Source: Staphylococcus simiae (GTDB taxonomy: Bacteria; Bacillota; Bacilli; Staphylococcales; Staphylococcaceae). Taken from it: DNA of 64,000 nucleotides. Position numbers and translations under genes: made by a program. The notes below the pieces were generated by a model, which was given only the letters and a program-made list of their open reading frames with translations, did not search any database and was not told where the DNA came from. Positions 33,931-42,562 of this stretch are shown piece after piece; the stretch's first letter is position 1; each line of letters starts with the position of its first letter. The stretch lies in the NCBI RefSeq assembly GCF_017357005.1, contig NZ_CP071589.1, forward strand, positions 1,178,001 to 1,242,000, read 5' to 3'.

Positions 33931-34575
33931 TTATTGTTCATAATGTGAACCTGTTAAATAAAAATAAACACTCTCAGCAATATTAATGATATGATCCCCT
34001 ATTCGTTCTAAATGTCTAGCAGCTAGGTGTGCTTGTCCTGCAACAAATGGGTCATTATCTATTAAGTATGTTGTATTAATAATATGACTATACAAATCAT
34101 CAATATCTTCATCACGTTGAATTATTTCTTTTAATAAAATGATATCGTTATTTTTAAAAGCATGGTCTAAATCTTTCAACATTAACATAGCCAATTTCCC
34201 CATCGTTACTAATCTTGTTAAGACATAATCATCTGTAATTTTAGTACGCAATCTGATTTTTGCGATACTCGCAGCATTATCTCCTATTCGTTCTAGATCA
34301 GAAGCAATTTTCAAAGAAGACATCATCATCCTTAAATCTTTAGCCATTGGTTGTTGCTTAGTAATTAACATAATCACCTTTTCATTAATATCGTAATTTT
34401 GTGCATTAATTTTTTTATCGTTATTAACCGTTTGTCGTGCGAATTGACGATCATCAATACTTAATGACATTAAAGCGTTATCTATACTAAAATACACATG
34501 GGTACCTAATCTTTGTATATCTTTTATCAAACTGTCTAACTGATCTTGATAACGTTGTCTAATAATAGTCATCAT
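33931..34575 (-). CDS. phoU: Phosphate transport regulator PhoU
   Basis: PhoU restrains phosphate uptake and PhoR signalling when phosphate is plentiful. It is a 214-residue all-helical protein of two three-helix bundles. The metal-binding repeats are seen as ERIGDNAASIAKI (first half) and ERIGDHIINIAES (second half). It directly follows pstB, with the ribosome binding site in the pstB end. Confidence 0.93.
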   Translation of the reverse strand: MMTIIRQRYQDQLDSLIKDIQRLGTHVYFSIDNALMSLSIDDRQFARQTVNNDKKINAQNYDINEKVIMLITKQQPMAKDLRMMMSSLKIASDLERIGDNAASIAKIRLRTKITDDYVLTRLVTMGKLAMLMLKDLDHAFKNNDIILLKEIIQRDEDIDDLYSHIINTTYLIDNDPFVAGQAHLAARHLERIGDHIINIAESVYFYLTGSHYEQ

Positions 34576-34577
34576 TA

Positions 34578-35426
34578 TTAACCAAACCTTCCAGAAATGT
34601 AATCTTCAGTCTGTTTATCAGCGGGATTTGAGAAAATTTTGTCAGTATCATCGTATTCATTGACGTAACCATTTAAGAAAAATGCTGTTTTATCAGAGAC
34701 ACGAGCAGCTTGTTGCATATTATGAGTGACCATAACAATGGTATAGTGTTCTTTCAACTCTTGTACCAATTCTTCAACACGTAATGTAGATATTGGATCA
34801 AGTGCTGATGTAGGTTCATCCATTAAGATAACTTCTGGTTCAATCGCTAAGCATCTGGCAATACACACACGTTGTTGTTGACCACCAGATAAACTGTAAG
34901 CATTTGTATGCAGTCTATCTTTTAATTCATCCCAAATTGCAGCACCACGTAATGATTTTTCAACAATGTCGTCTAGTATTTTTTTATTTTTAATACCATG
35001 AATTTTTGGTCCATAAGTAATATTGTCATAAATTGACTTTGGAAAAGGATTAGGCTGTTGGAAGACCATACCCACATTTGTTCTTAATTGTTCTTTTGAA
35101 TATGTTGAGTCAAAAATATCTTGGTCTCTATATAATATTTTGCCTGCAGTTTTGACAGATGGTACAAGCTCAACCATACGATTTAATGTTTTGATATATG
35201 TTGATTTACCGCAACCAGATGGTCCGATAATTGCTGTGATTTGATTTTCTAAAATGTCTAAATTAATATTTTGCAAGGCATGATTGTTACCGTACCATAA
35301 ATCAAGATGTTGTGTAGAATAAATGACCTTCTTTTTATTATCATCTTTAATCTTTTGATGGCTTTGAAATTCAACATTTTTATTTAGTTGAGAAATGTTT
35401 TTTGCTTGAGCTAATGTTTGAGTCAT
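34578..35426 (-). CDS. pstB: Phosphate ABC transporter ATP-binding protein
   Basis: PstB powers phosphate import by PstC/PstA. Walker A is GPSGCGKST, the signature is [14 protein letters not shown], Walker B is [12 protein letters not shown], and the H-loop is VTHNMQQA. An N-terminal extension of about 35 residues precedes the ATPase core, as in other staphylococcal PstB proteins. Length is 282 residues and it lies between pstA and phoU. Confidence 0.96.
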   Translation of the reverse strand: MTQTLAQAKNISQLNKNVEFQSHQKIKDDNKKKVIYSTQHLDLWYGNNHALQNINLDILENQITAIIGPSGCGKSTYIKTLNRMVELVPSVKTAGKILYRDQDIFDSTYSKEQLRTNVGMVFQQPNPFPKSIYDNITYGPKIHGIKNKKILDDIVEKSLRGAAIWDELKDRLHTNAYSLSGGQQQRVCIARCLAIEPEVILMDEPTSALDPISTLRVEELVQELKEHYTIVMVTHNMQQAARVSDKTAFFLNGYVNEYDDTDKIFSNPADKQTEDYISGRFG

Positions 35427-35473
35427 ATTATTCTCTCCTTTTTACTAATCAATAATGTAAAAATCTAGTTTTA

Positions 35474-36391
35474 TTAGAATTTTTTACTAAATTTGTTACG
35501 TAATAAGATAGCTATACCATTCATTAATACTAAAATGACTAACAATACAATAATGCCTGCCGATGCAACATTTTGGAATTCTTCTTGAGGCATTTTAGCC
35601 CATGTAAATATTTGGATTGGTAATGCTGAGAATTCATCTAAAATACTATGTGGTAGGACAAGAAGTATCGTTGGTATACCGATTAATACAAGTGGAGCTG
35701 TTTCTCCTAATGCTCGGGATAATGATAAAATAAATCCGGTTAATATACTTGGTAAAGCAGCCGGTAAGACGATACGACGAATCGTTTGCCATTTATTAGC
35801 ACCTAAGCCATATGACGCTTGTCTAACTGAATTAGGTACTGCTCTTATAGCTTCTTGGCTTGAAACAATAATAATAGGCAAAATAAGTAACGTCATCGTT
35901 AAAGCTGCTGCCAAAATACTGTTACCCATTTTTAAACCTTCAATTCCTGCCCCACCTACAAACAATGTATAGCCTAGTAAACCAAAGACAACAGAAGGGA
36001 CACCTGCTAAATTTGAAATACTTATTTTTATAAATTGCGTGAATTTATTATGAGTGGCATATTCTTCTAAATAGATAGCAGTTCCAATTCCTAAAATAAT
36101 TGATAATGGAATAATGCTTAACATTAACCATAATGAACCGATTAATGCGCCTTTAATGCCAGCCATTGATGGTGTAGAAGACGAAAAATTTGTAAAAAAT
36201 TCTATCGATAAATGCCCTGCACCTTTCATAATAGTTTGTGTAAGTAATGCTATTAATACTACTAAGCCTAGTAACGTACATGCTAAAGAAATATATTTAA
36301 AAATAGTGTTAATTATCGTTCGTTTTGTCATCTGACGATGAACCATTTGTTGATCTACTAAATGCTTATGCTCATTATTTGTTAATTCCAT
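35474..36391 (-). CDS. pstA: Phosphate ABC transporter permease PstA
   Basis: PstA is one of two membrane subunits of the high-affinity phosphate importer. It has 305 residues with about six membrane segments. The EAA-type loop is RQASYGLGANKWQTIRRIVLPAALPSI, followed by SLSRALGETAPL, a PstA/PstC hallmark. It begins one base after the pstC stop, consistent with a single transcript. Confidence 0.95.
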   Translation of the reverse strand: MELTNNEHKHLVDQQMVHRQMTKRTIINTIFKYISLACTLLGLVVLIALLTQTIMKGAGHLSIEFFTNFSSSTPSMAGIKGALIGSLWLMLSIIPLSIILGIGTAIYLEEYATHNKFTQFIKISISNLAGVPSVVFGLLGYTLFVGGAGIEGLKMGNSILAAALTMTLLILPIIIVSSQEAIRAVPNSVRQASYGLGANKWQTIRRIVLPAALPSILTGFILSLSRALGETAPLVLIGIPTILLVLPHSILDEFSALPIQIFTWAKMPQEEFQNVASAGIIVLLVILVLMNGIAILLRNKFSKKF

Positions 36392-36392
36392 A

Positions 36393-37319
36393 TTAGTACT
36401 CCTCTCTGAAACGTTTCGCTATCCATTGAGAAAGTAAATTCATCACTAAAGTAAAAATAAACAATGTGAATCCAACAGCATAAATACTGTAATAAATATC
36501 TGAACCAAATGTTGCGTCACCTGTAGCAATTTCAACGATATAGCCTGTCATTGTTTGTATAGAAGTTGTTAGACTTAATGATGAAGTTGGCGAACTACCT
36601 GCTGCTAATGACACAATCATAGTTTCACCAATAGCTCTCGAAATGGCTAAAACAATAGAAGCGACGATGCCAGATGTTGCTGCTGGTAAGACAACTTTTG
36701 TAGCAACTTCAAATTTAGTTGCACCTAAGCCATACGCACCTTCACGAATTTTATTAGGGACGGATGCCATAGCATCTTCACTGAGACTTGTAATTAATGG
36801 AATTATCATAACACCCACAACTAATCCAGGACTTAGTGCGTTGAATTCACCTAAACTTGGAATTATTGTTCTTAATATAGGCGTTACAAATGTTAAGGCA
36901 AAGAAACCAAAGACAATAGTTGGTATACCTGCCAATATTTCTAAAATGGGTTTTATAATACGTCTCGCTTTATCACTAGCATATTCACTTAAATAAATTG
37001 CAGCACCAAGTCCAATGGGTACAGCGAAAATAGTGGCAACTAAAGTAATTTTTAATGTTCCAATGATTAGTGCCCAAATACCAAATTGAGGATTAGAGCC
37101 AGTAGGATTCCAAGTTGTAGAAAATAAAAACTCACTGATAGGTACTCTTGTGAAGAACGTAATGGTTTCAGTTAATAACGTAAATAAAATTCCTAATGTC
37201 GTTAATATTGAAACTCCTGAAATCAAAGCTAAAATAATAGGTACAATTTTATCGCTATACTTTCCCTTTTTGTTATTATGTTCATTAATTAAAGTTTTAA
37301 TATTTGTAGATGAAGTCAT
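36393..37319 (-). CDS. pstC: Phosphate ABC transporter permease PstC
   Basis: PstC is the partner permease of PstA. About six membrane segments are visible. The coupling loop is REGAYGLGATKFEVATKVVLPAATSGI, followed by AISRAIGETMIV. ATG 37319 (MTSSTNIKTL, 308 residues) lies 7 nt after agaggt. The longer frame to 37346 would start upstream of that site. A palindromic hairpin lies between it and pstS. Confidence 0.94.
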   Translation of the reverse strand: MTSSTNIKTLINEHNNKKGKYSDKIVPIILALISGVSILTTLGILFTLLTETITFFTRVPISEFLFSTTWNPTGSNPQFGIWALIIGTLKITLVATIFAVPIGLGAAIYLSEYASDKARRIIKPILEILAGIPTIVFGFFALTFVTPILRTIIPSLGEFNALSPGLVVGVMIIPLITSLSEDAMASVPNKIREGAYGLGATKFEVATKVVLPAATSGIVASIVLAISRAIGETMIVSLAAGSSPTSSLSLTTSIQTMTGYIVEIATGDATFGSDIYYSIYAVGFTLFIFTLVMNLLSQWIAKRFREEY

Positions 37320-37430
37320 ATTCAAACCTCTTTCTCTAGCTCCCAATTGAATAAATATAATAATAAAGATGAATCATTATTTAATACTCACATTTAAAAG
37401 TCCAATTACAACAATACCTTTTAATTATGA

Positions 37431-37449
37431 GTTATCGAAACTCGATAAC
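37431..37449 (-). other. Intercistronic hairpin between pstS and pstC
   Basis: GTTATCGA and TCGATAAC form a perfect 8-bp stem with a 3-nt loop. No U-tract follows on the minus strand. Such hairpins can protect the upstream message, giving more PstS than PstCAB, or act as weak terminators. Confidence 0.5.
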
Positions 37450-37487
37450 GTTTCATCATTTTATTTTGAATAATGCGCTATAAAATA

Positions 37488-38435
37488 TTATTTTTTATCT
37501 TTTGAAGCTTGTTCTTTATCTAACAACTCTTTCAAATCGTCTAATTGTGTTTGGTAATCTTTGCTTGGAGCAGCTACATATCCTGCTTCTTCAGCTGACT
37601 TACCTTTATCTTCTAGAATAAATTTCATGAAGTTTGACATTACTTTATTATCTTTTAATGCTTTTTCATTTACATAAATATATAGTGGTCTACTTAAGAC
37701 ATAACTACTATCTTGTATTGATTTTTTTGTTGGTTCAGTCGTTTGTCCTTTTGCATCTTTAATTTTAACTTCTTTTAATTTATCTTTATTTTGTTCGTAG
37801 AAATTATAGCCGAAGTATCCAATACCTTCTTTGTTTTTTGTTACTGATGATACAATCGCATTGGTATCTGCATTTTTCTCTGCTTTAATATCTTCTTTAT
37901 TCATTACTTCATCTTCAAAGAAATCATACGTACCATGGCTGGAGTTTGGAGATACCGCGTTAATTTTCTTATCCGGCCATTTACTATCTACATCTTTCCA
38001 TGTTTTAGCTTTACCTGAGTAAATTTCTTTTAATTGTTTCTTATCAAGTTCATTAACAAAATCATTGTCTTTATTTACTGCTACTGTTACACCATCTTGT
38101 GCTACCTTAAATTCTTTATATTTGATATTTTTTGCTGCTAATTTTTGTTTCTCTTCATCCTTGATCGGTCTTGAAGCATCTGCAAAGTCAATATCTCCTG
38201 ATATGATTTTTTGGAAACCTGCACCAGTACCTGCTTGTCCTGCTGAAATTTTTGCTTGTGGATTTTGTTGTGCCCATTTTTCATTCAATTTTTCAACTAT
38301 GGGAGCAACAGTTGATGATCCGTCACCTTTTGCTTGTCCTTGAAGGTCACTTTTATTACTATTTCCTCCTCCGCATGCGCCAAGTAAAAGTGTAGCTCCG
38401 ATAACTGTTGAGCCAACCATTTGCCATTTTTTCAT
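37488..38435 (-). CDS. pstS: Phosphate-binding lipoprotein PstS
   Basis: PstS captures phosphate outside the membrane and delivers it to PstCA. The 315-residue precursor has a lipoprotein signal [21 protein letters not shown] with lipobox LGAC and the lipidated Cys at 21, followed by GGGNSNKSD. Binding motifs include [17 protein letters not shown] and [10 protein letters not shown] strong aggagga precedes the ATG. It is first in pstSCAB-phoU, with Pho-box half-sites upstream. Confidence 0.95.
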   Translation of the reverse strand: MKKWQMVGSTVIGATLLLGACGGGNSNKSDLQGQAKGDGSSTVAPIVEKLNEKWAQQNPQAKISAGQAGTGAGFQKIISGDIDFADASRPIKDEEKQKLAAKNIKYKEFKVAQDGVTVAVNKDNDFVNELDKKQLKEIYSGKAKTWKDVDSKWPDKKINAVSPNSSHGTYDFFEDEVMNKEDIKAEKNADTNAIVSSVTKNKEGIGYFGYNFYEQNKDKLKEVKIKDAKGQTTEPTKKSIQDSSYVLSRPLYIYVNEKALKDNKVMSNFMKFILEDKGKSAEEAGYVAAPSKDYQTQLDDLKELLDKEQASKDKK

Positions 38436-38506
38436 TGAAAAATCCTCCTGTTATGTAACTCAAATAATAACTATGTTTTGCTTACAATTTCATGATAACC
38501 GACAAA

Positions 38507-38566
38507 TGTTAACTACGTTTTGAGATAATGTAAAAATTCAGCAAAGGATTGTTAAGACTTTGTAAA
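38507..38566 (-). promoter_or_regulatory. PhoP (Pho box) half-site array of pstS
   Basis: On the minus strand TTTACA (38566-38561), five bases, then TTAACA (38555-38550) form a standard PhoP direct repeat. Further copies TTTACA (38534-38529) and TTAACA (38512-38507) lie 21 and 22 bases further on, that is, two helical steps each. The spacing keeps all sites on one face of the DNA, 72-131 nt before the pstS start. Confidence 0.7.
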
Positions 38567-38636
38567 AAGATGAATGACTATTAATAAGTCATCTATGATA
38601 GTTAAAAATATTGTTTATAATAGAAGAAATACAAAA

Positions 38637-38666
38637 AAGACCCTCACTAAAATCAATGAGAGTCTT
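38637..38666 (-). terminator. Terminator of cvfB
   Basis: The arms AAGACTCTCA and TGAGGGTCTT on the minus strand are followed by TTTTTT. It ends transcripts from cvfB before the pst promoter. Confidence 0.85.
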
Positions 38667-38699
38667 AAGTTATTTAATTATTAAATTTTGAAAGAACTG

Positions 38700-39605
38700 T
38701 TATTGTTCTTCAGAGTCTACGTGACTCCAACCTTTTTTAGTTAAAGTGATTTTACCAGTTTCAATATTAATCATTTTCTGTTTATAAAGATGACCAATTG
38801 CTCGTTTAAATGAGCCTTTACTCATGTTAAAGACTTCTTTAATGGCTTCAGGACTCGATTTATCCCAAAATGGTAATTCACCATCATATTCTACTAATAA
38901 ATCAAAAACTACCTGACCATCATCGTCTAAACGTTCATGTGCTAATGGCAAGAATGAACCATTTAATTCACCTTTGTCATTATGTCCTATAATACGAACA
39001 GATACCAGTTCACCTAGACGAGGTTCAGCTTTACGTTCTGATTCATGAACAAATATTTTATGGCCATCATTACTTAATAAGAAACTACCAATTCTTAATA
39101 CACGATATGGTCTAGCTTCTATTATTTCATTTTGTAAATGATCATCATGTACTGGTGAATACATTTTATCAACAATTGATTCACTCGCTAATCGACCAAA
39201 CATTTGATTTTCACGATCTATTCTTAGTGTTACTAATATTTGATCACCAGCGACAGGCCATAATGATTTAACTTTAGGTAAATCTTCCCATGGTACTAAT
39301 ACTTCACGTGGTAACCCTACATCAATACGTGCACCATCACGATCAGTTTTTAATACTTTAGCAAAATCATATTTATCTTTAGTAATCTCAGGCATATTTT
39401 GTGTCGCAAATAATTCACCTGAACGGTTAGGGTAAATGAAGAAACTATATTCTTCACCTACTTCTAATTCATCGTCGTCATTTATTTCAGATTGATTTAA
39501 TTTCACTTGTTCGCCATTTGGTCCTTTTAATAGATAGGTTGAACCTTGCAAACCAGTGACTTCTAAAAACTCAATTGAGCCTACTATATCTTTATCTAAT
39601 GCCAT
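38700..39605 (-). CDS. cvfB: S1-domain RNA-binding virulence regulator CvfB
   Basis: CvfB is an RNA-binding protein with tandem S1-like domains and a C-terminal winged helix, and it affects agr-dependent virulence genes in S. aureus. The 301-residue protein has an S1 core around residues 70-130 (AKVLKTDRDGARIDVGLP), a further beta-barrel at 150-215, and a C-terminal winged helix (about 225-295: SPEAIKEVFNMSKGSFKRAIGHLYKQ). It is divergent from the ABC-F gene. Confidence 0.92.
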   Translation of the reverse strand: MALDKDIVGSIEFLEVTGLQGSTYLLKGPNGEQVKLNQSEINDDDELEVGEEYSFFIYPNRSGELFATQNMPEITKDKYDFAKVLKTDRDGARIDVGLPREVLVPWEDLPKVKSLWPVAGDQILVTLRIDRENQMFGRLASESIVDKMYSPVHDDHLQNEIIEARPYRVLRIGSFLLSNDGHKIFVHESERKAEPRLGELVSVRIIGHNDKGELNGSFLPLAHERLDDDGQVVFDLLVEYDGELPFWDKSSPEAIKEVFNMSKGSFKRAIGHLYKQKMINIETGKITLTKKGWSHVDSEEQ

Positions 39606-39750
39606 GTTATTCTCCTTCTGGTCTTATATTCTTTATAATTATAACATGACTGAGACAATCTATCATTACAACTTATATGAGGTCGAAACTATTGCGAATT
39701 TATGATATAATTCATCCGTTAGAATATCGATAGTAAAAAGGAGAAAATGC

Positions 39751-41352
39751 ATGTTACAAGTAACTGATGTTAGTTTACGCTTTGGTGATCGTAAACTGTT
39801 TGAAGATGTAAATATTAAATTTACAGAAGGTAATTGTTATGGATTAATTGGTGCTAATGGTGCAGGTAAATCTACATTTTTAAAAATCCTATCTGGAGAA
39901 TTAGATTCACAAACTGGCCACGTATCACTTGGTAAAGATGAACGTTTAGCTGTTTTAAAACAGGATCATTTCGCATATGAAGATGAACGTGTATTAGATG
40001 TCGTGATTAAAGGCCATGAACGATTATACCAAGTCATGAAAGAAAAAGATGAAATTTATATGAAACCTGATTTCAGTGATGAGGATGGTATTCGTGCTGC
40101 TGAACTTGAAGGCGAATTTGCTGAAATGAACGGATGGAATGCTGAAGCTGATGCAGCCAACCTACTTTCAGGTCTTGGTATCGATCCATCATTACATGAT
40201 AAAAAAATGTCTGAATTAGAAAACAACCAAAAAATTAAAGTTCTTTTAGCACAAAGTTTATTTGGCGATCCAGACGTATTACTACTTGATGAACCGACAA
40301 ACGGTTTGGATATTCCTGCAATAAGTTGGTTAGAAGACTTCTTAATTAATTTTGATAATACAGTTATTGTTGTATCCCATGACCGTCACTTTTTAAACAA
40401 TGTATGTACACATATTGCTGACCTTGATTTTGGTAAAATCAAAGTATACGTGGGTAACTATGATTTCTGGTATCAATCAAGTCAATTAGCACAAAAAATG
40501 GCTCAAGAACAAAATAAGAAAAAAGAAGAGAAAATGAAAGAGTTACAAGACTTTATCGCTCGTTTCTCTGCCAATGCTTCTAAATCTAAACAAGCAACAA
40601 GCCGTAAAAAACAATTAGAAAAAATAGAATTAGATGATATTCAGCCATCTTCTAGAAGATATCCGTACGTTAAATTTACACCTGAGCGTGAAATTGGTAA
40701 TGATTTATTAACTGTACAAAATTTATCTAAAACAATTGACGGTGAAAAAGTTTTAGATAATATTTCATTTACTATGAATCCAAATGATAAAGCTATTTTG
40801 GTTGGAGACAGTGAAATCGCTAAAACAACTTTACTCAAAATTTTAGCTGGAGAAATGGAACCCGATGAAGGATCATATAAATGGGGTGTAACAACATCAT
40901 TAAGTTACTTCCCTAAAGACAACTCTGAATTCTTTGAAGGTGTCGATATGAACTTAGTTGATTGGTTAAGACAATATGCGCCTGAAGATGAACAAACTGA
41001 AACTTTCTTACGCGGTTTCTTAGGACGTATGCTATTTAGTGGCGAAGAAGTTAAGAAAAAAGCAAGTGTCTTATCTGGTGGAGAAAAAGTTCGTTGTATG
41101 TTAAGTAAAATGATGCTTTCTAGTGCCAATGTTTTACTTTTAGATGAACCAACAAATCACTTAGATTTAGAAAGTATTACAGCTGTTAATGATGGCTTAA
41201 AATCTTTCAAAGGATCAATTATATTTACTTCATATGACTTTGAATTTATTAATACAATAGCTAATAGAGTCATTGATTTAAATAAACCAGGTAGTGTATC
41301 TAAAGAAGTTCCATATGAAGAATACTTACAAGAAATTGGCGTTTTAAAATAA
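39751..41352 (+). CDS. ABC-F family ATPase (YbiT/YkpA-like)
   Basis: This soluble twin-ATPase of the ABC-F family presumably acts on the ribosome. The first domain has Walker A GANGAGKST and Walker B VLLLDEPTNGLD, with LENNQKIKVL where LSGGQ is expected. The linker arm (about 240-300) is charged and helical. The second domain has an aberrant Walker A, GDSEIAKTT, but intact LSGGEKVRC and LLLDEPTNHLD. The 533 residues contain no membrane segments. I recall similar substitutions in B. subtilis YkpA. A role in antibiotic resistance is not supported by sequence alone. Confidence 0.87.
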   Translation: MLQVTDVSLRFGDRKLFEDVNIKFTEGNCYGLIGANGAGKSTFLKILSGELDSQTGHVSLGKDERLAVLKQDHFAYEDERVLDVVIKGHERLYQVMKEKDEIYMKPDFSDEDGIRAAELEGEFAEMNGWNAEADAANLLSGLGIDPSLHDKKMSELENNQKIKVLLAQSLFGDPDVLLLDEPTNGLDIPAISWLEDFLINFDNTVIVVSHDRHFLNNVCTHIADLDFGKIKVYVGNYDFWYQSSQLAQKMAQEQNKKKEEKMKELQDFIARFSANASKSKQATSRKKQLEKIELDDIQPSSRRYPYVKFTPEREIGNDLLTVQNLSKTIDGEKVLDNISFTMNPNDKAILVGDSEIAKTTLLKILAGEMEPDEGSYKWGVTTSLSYFPKDNSEFFEGVDMNLVDWLRQYAPEDEQTETFLRGFLGRMLFSGEEVKKKASVLSGGEKVRCMLSKMMLSSANVLLLDEPTNHLDLESITAVNDGLKSFKGSIIFTSYDFEFINTIANRVIDLNKPGSVSKEVPYEEYLQEIGVLK

Positions 41353-41378
41353 TATTTTAAAATTATTATATTTATAAA

Positions 41379-41407
41379 TTGCACAATCAAGAATTATGGT
41401 GTAAAAT
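41379..41407 (+). promoter_or_regulatory. Promoter of the antisense RNA of the Fst-type locus
   Basis: TTGCAC (41379-41384), a 17-nt spacer and TAAAAT (41402-41407) form a good promoter. Its start near 41414 falls just before the direct repeat shared with the toxin mRNA. Confidence 0.7.
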
Positions 41408-41413
41408 AACATT

Positions 41414-41475
41414 ATAACCATTGACATGGCAAACACAAATCCCCTCACTATGGTGGTAGTGAGGGGATTTAACTG
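41414..41475 (+). ncRNA. Putative antitoxin RNA of an Fst/PepA1-type toxin-antitoxin system
   Basis: The predicted transcript of about 60 nt contains ACCATTGACATGGCAAACA (41417-41435) and then a 14-bp hairpin AAATCCCCTCACTA/TAGTGAGGGGATTT (41437-41470). The 19-nt element recurs with one mismatch at 41578-41596, over the toxin's start codon. Because the toxin is on the other strand, the two RNAs would be complementary both there and at the shared terminator, the layout of par/fst RNA I and RNA II. Confidence 0.7.
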
Positions 41476-41492
41476 TGTGGCTTTAGCACCTG

Positions 41493-41588
41493 CTATTTTT
41501 TACTTTTTTCATTAAGCCAATATGTGAAAAAAGCAATGGCACAACCTGAAATAATCGTGCCTAAAACGTTAATAATTACCATTGACAT
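41493..41588 (-). CDS. Small hydrophobic type I toxin, Fst/PepA1-like (31 aa)
   Basis: The 31-residue peptide begins MSMVIINVLGTII and contains SGCAIAFFTYWLNE, close to the ISGCAIAFFSYWL core of S. aureus PepA1 (SprA1). It has one membrane segment (about 3-24) and a charged tail EKSKK. Fst-type peptides insert in the membrane and stop growth when the antisense RNA is lost. Shine-Dalgarno ggaggt lies 9 nt before ATG 41588. A second ATG is codon 3. The shared hairpin at 41437-41470 would end the mRNA. Confidence 0.85.
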   Translation of the reverse strand: MSMVIINVLGTIISGCAIAFFTYWLNEKSKK

Positions 41589-41635
41589 GGTAAACAACCT
41601 CCTTCCGTGTCAAATTGACTGGTTATGTGGTATTG

Positions 41636-41746
41636 GGACAGAAATAAATTTTAAATAAAATTCATTTCGTAATCCTATCCCCAGCAAGACTGTCTAGATT
41701 TGTAAAACGTTGATTGATCAGCATTTTACAAATCAGACGGTTTTTT
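41636..41746. repeat. Hairpin-type intergenic repeat
   Basis: A gggacagaaataaatttt module is followed by gactgtctagatttgtaaaac...cattttacaaatcagacggt (about 41688-41741), a stem of about 17 bp that includes one mismatch and one wobble. It belongs to the family at 13.5, 31.8 and 47.3 kb and runs straight into the tandem array. Confidence 0.7.
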
Positions 41747-42219
41747 TGTTTACATTTGATTACATCAAATGCATAAGAGCCACTAAGCCCCTACTTCGTA
41801 GTGACTGTTTTATTGTTTACATTTGATTGCATCAAATGCATAAGAGCCACTAAGCCTCTACTTCGTAGTGACTGTTTTATTGTTTACATTTGATTGCATC
41901 AAATGCATAAGAGCCACTAAGCCCCTACTTCGTAGTGACTGTTTTTTGTTTACATTTGATTACATCAAATGCATAAGAGCCACTAAGCCCCTACTTCGTA
42001 GTGACTGTTTTATTGTTTACATTTGATTACATCAAATGCATAAGAGCCACTAAGCCCCTACTTCGTAGTGACTGTTTTATTGTTTACATTTGATTGCATC
42101 AAATGCATAAGAGCCACTAAGCCCCTACTTCGTAGTGACTGTTTTTTTGTTTACATTTGATTACATCAAATGCATAAGAGCCACTAAGCCCCTACTTCGT
42201 AGTGACTAAGTGGCTCTAA
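41747..42219. repeat. Tandem array of seven 67-bp repeats
   Basis: Units start at 41747, 41814, 41881, 41947, 42014, 42081 and 42148. Copies differ only by T/G in gatTac/gatTgc, one C/T and the length of a T-run, with one unit 66 bp. Each unit contains ATTTGAT/ATCAAAT and CACTA...TAGTG inverted repeats. The last ends in agtgactaagtggctct, which pairs with its own agagccactaag. The internal gcataagagccactaa is the same motif as gcataagagctactaa near 47.65 kb. Confidence 0.95.
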
Positions 42220-42254
42220 ATTTTCTGTTTATTTAAAAAAATCTAAATTATCGG

Positions 42255-42283
42255 TTTACATACATAATTGTCATATGTATAAT
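42255..42283 (+). promoter_or_regulatory. Promoter of the lysine operon
   Basis: TTTACA (42255-42260), a 17-nt spacer and TATAAT (42278-42283) place the start near 42290, immediately before the lysine riboswitch. Confidence 0.85.
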
Positions 42284-42309
42284 GAATGCATATCAACTTA
42301 ATAATATTT

Positions 42310-42476
42310 TGATGAGGCGCATCAATCAAGAGTAAGTATTAGATTACTGTCTGCTAACAGCTAATACTGAAAGGGTGCGATGCCGAAACGATTATAATAG
42401 CAGTTATAATTTGTTGGACTTTTTGGTTAAGAGCTAAGAGTTTGTCATTATTCAAAAATAATGGAGTGCATCACTT
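42310..42476 (+). ncRNA. Lysine riboswitch (L box)
   Basis: The conserved L-box blocks occur in order: gatgaggcgcatcaatcaag with agtaag, then gaaagggtgcgatgccgaaa (42368-42387), ttggactttttggtt and tggagtgcatca. GATG/CATC closes P1. Lysine binding favours the terminator at 42490-42522, shutting off lysC and the genes behind it. Confidence 0.93.
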
Positions 42477-42489
42477 GTATATAAATTTA

Positions 42490-42522
42490 GAACAAGTTCG
42501 CATTCCGAACTTGTTCTTTTTT
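42490..42522 (+). terminator. Riboswitch-controlled terminator before lysC
   Basis: GAACAAGTTCG and CGAACTTGTTC form an 11-bp stem with loop CATTC, followed by six T. It lies 40 nt before lysC and is the expression platform of the L box. Confidence 0.92.
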
Positions 42523-42562
42523 ATTATTGTGTGCCCTCTTCTAAAAATGGGAGGACAAAAAA

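Noticed and set aside
41747..42219. CRISPR array, because of regular repeats
   Set aside because: The whole 67-bp unit repeats with no variable spacers, and no cas genes are nearby. It is a tandem repeat.
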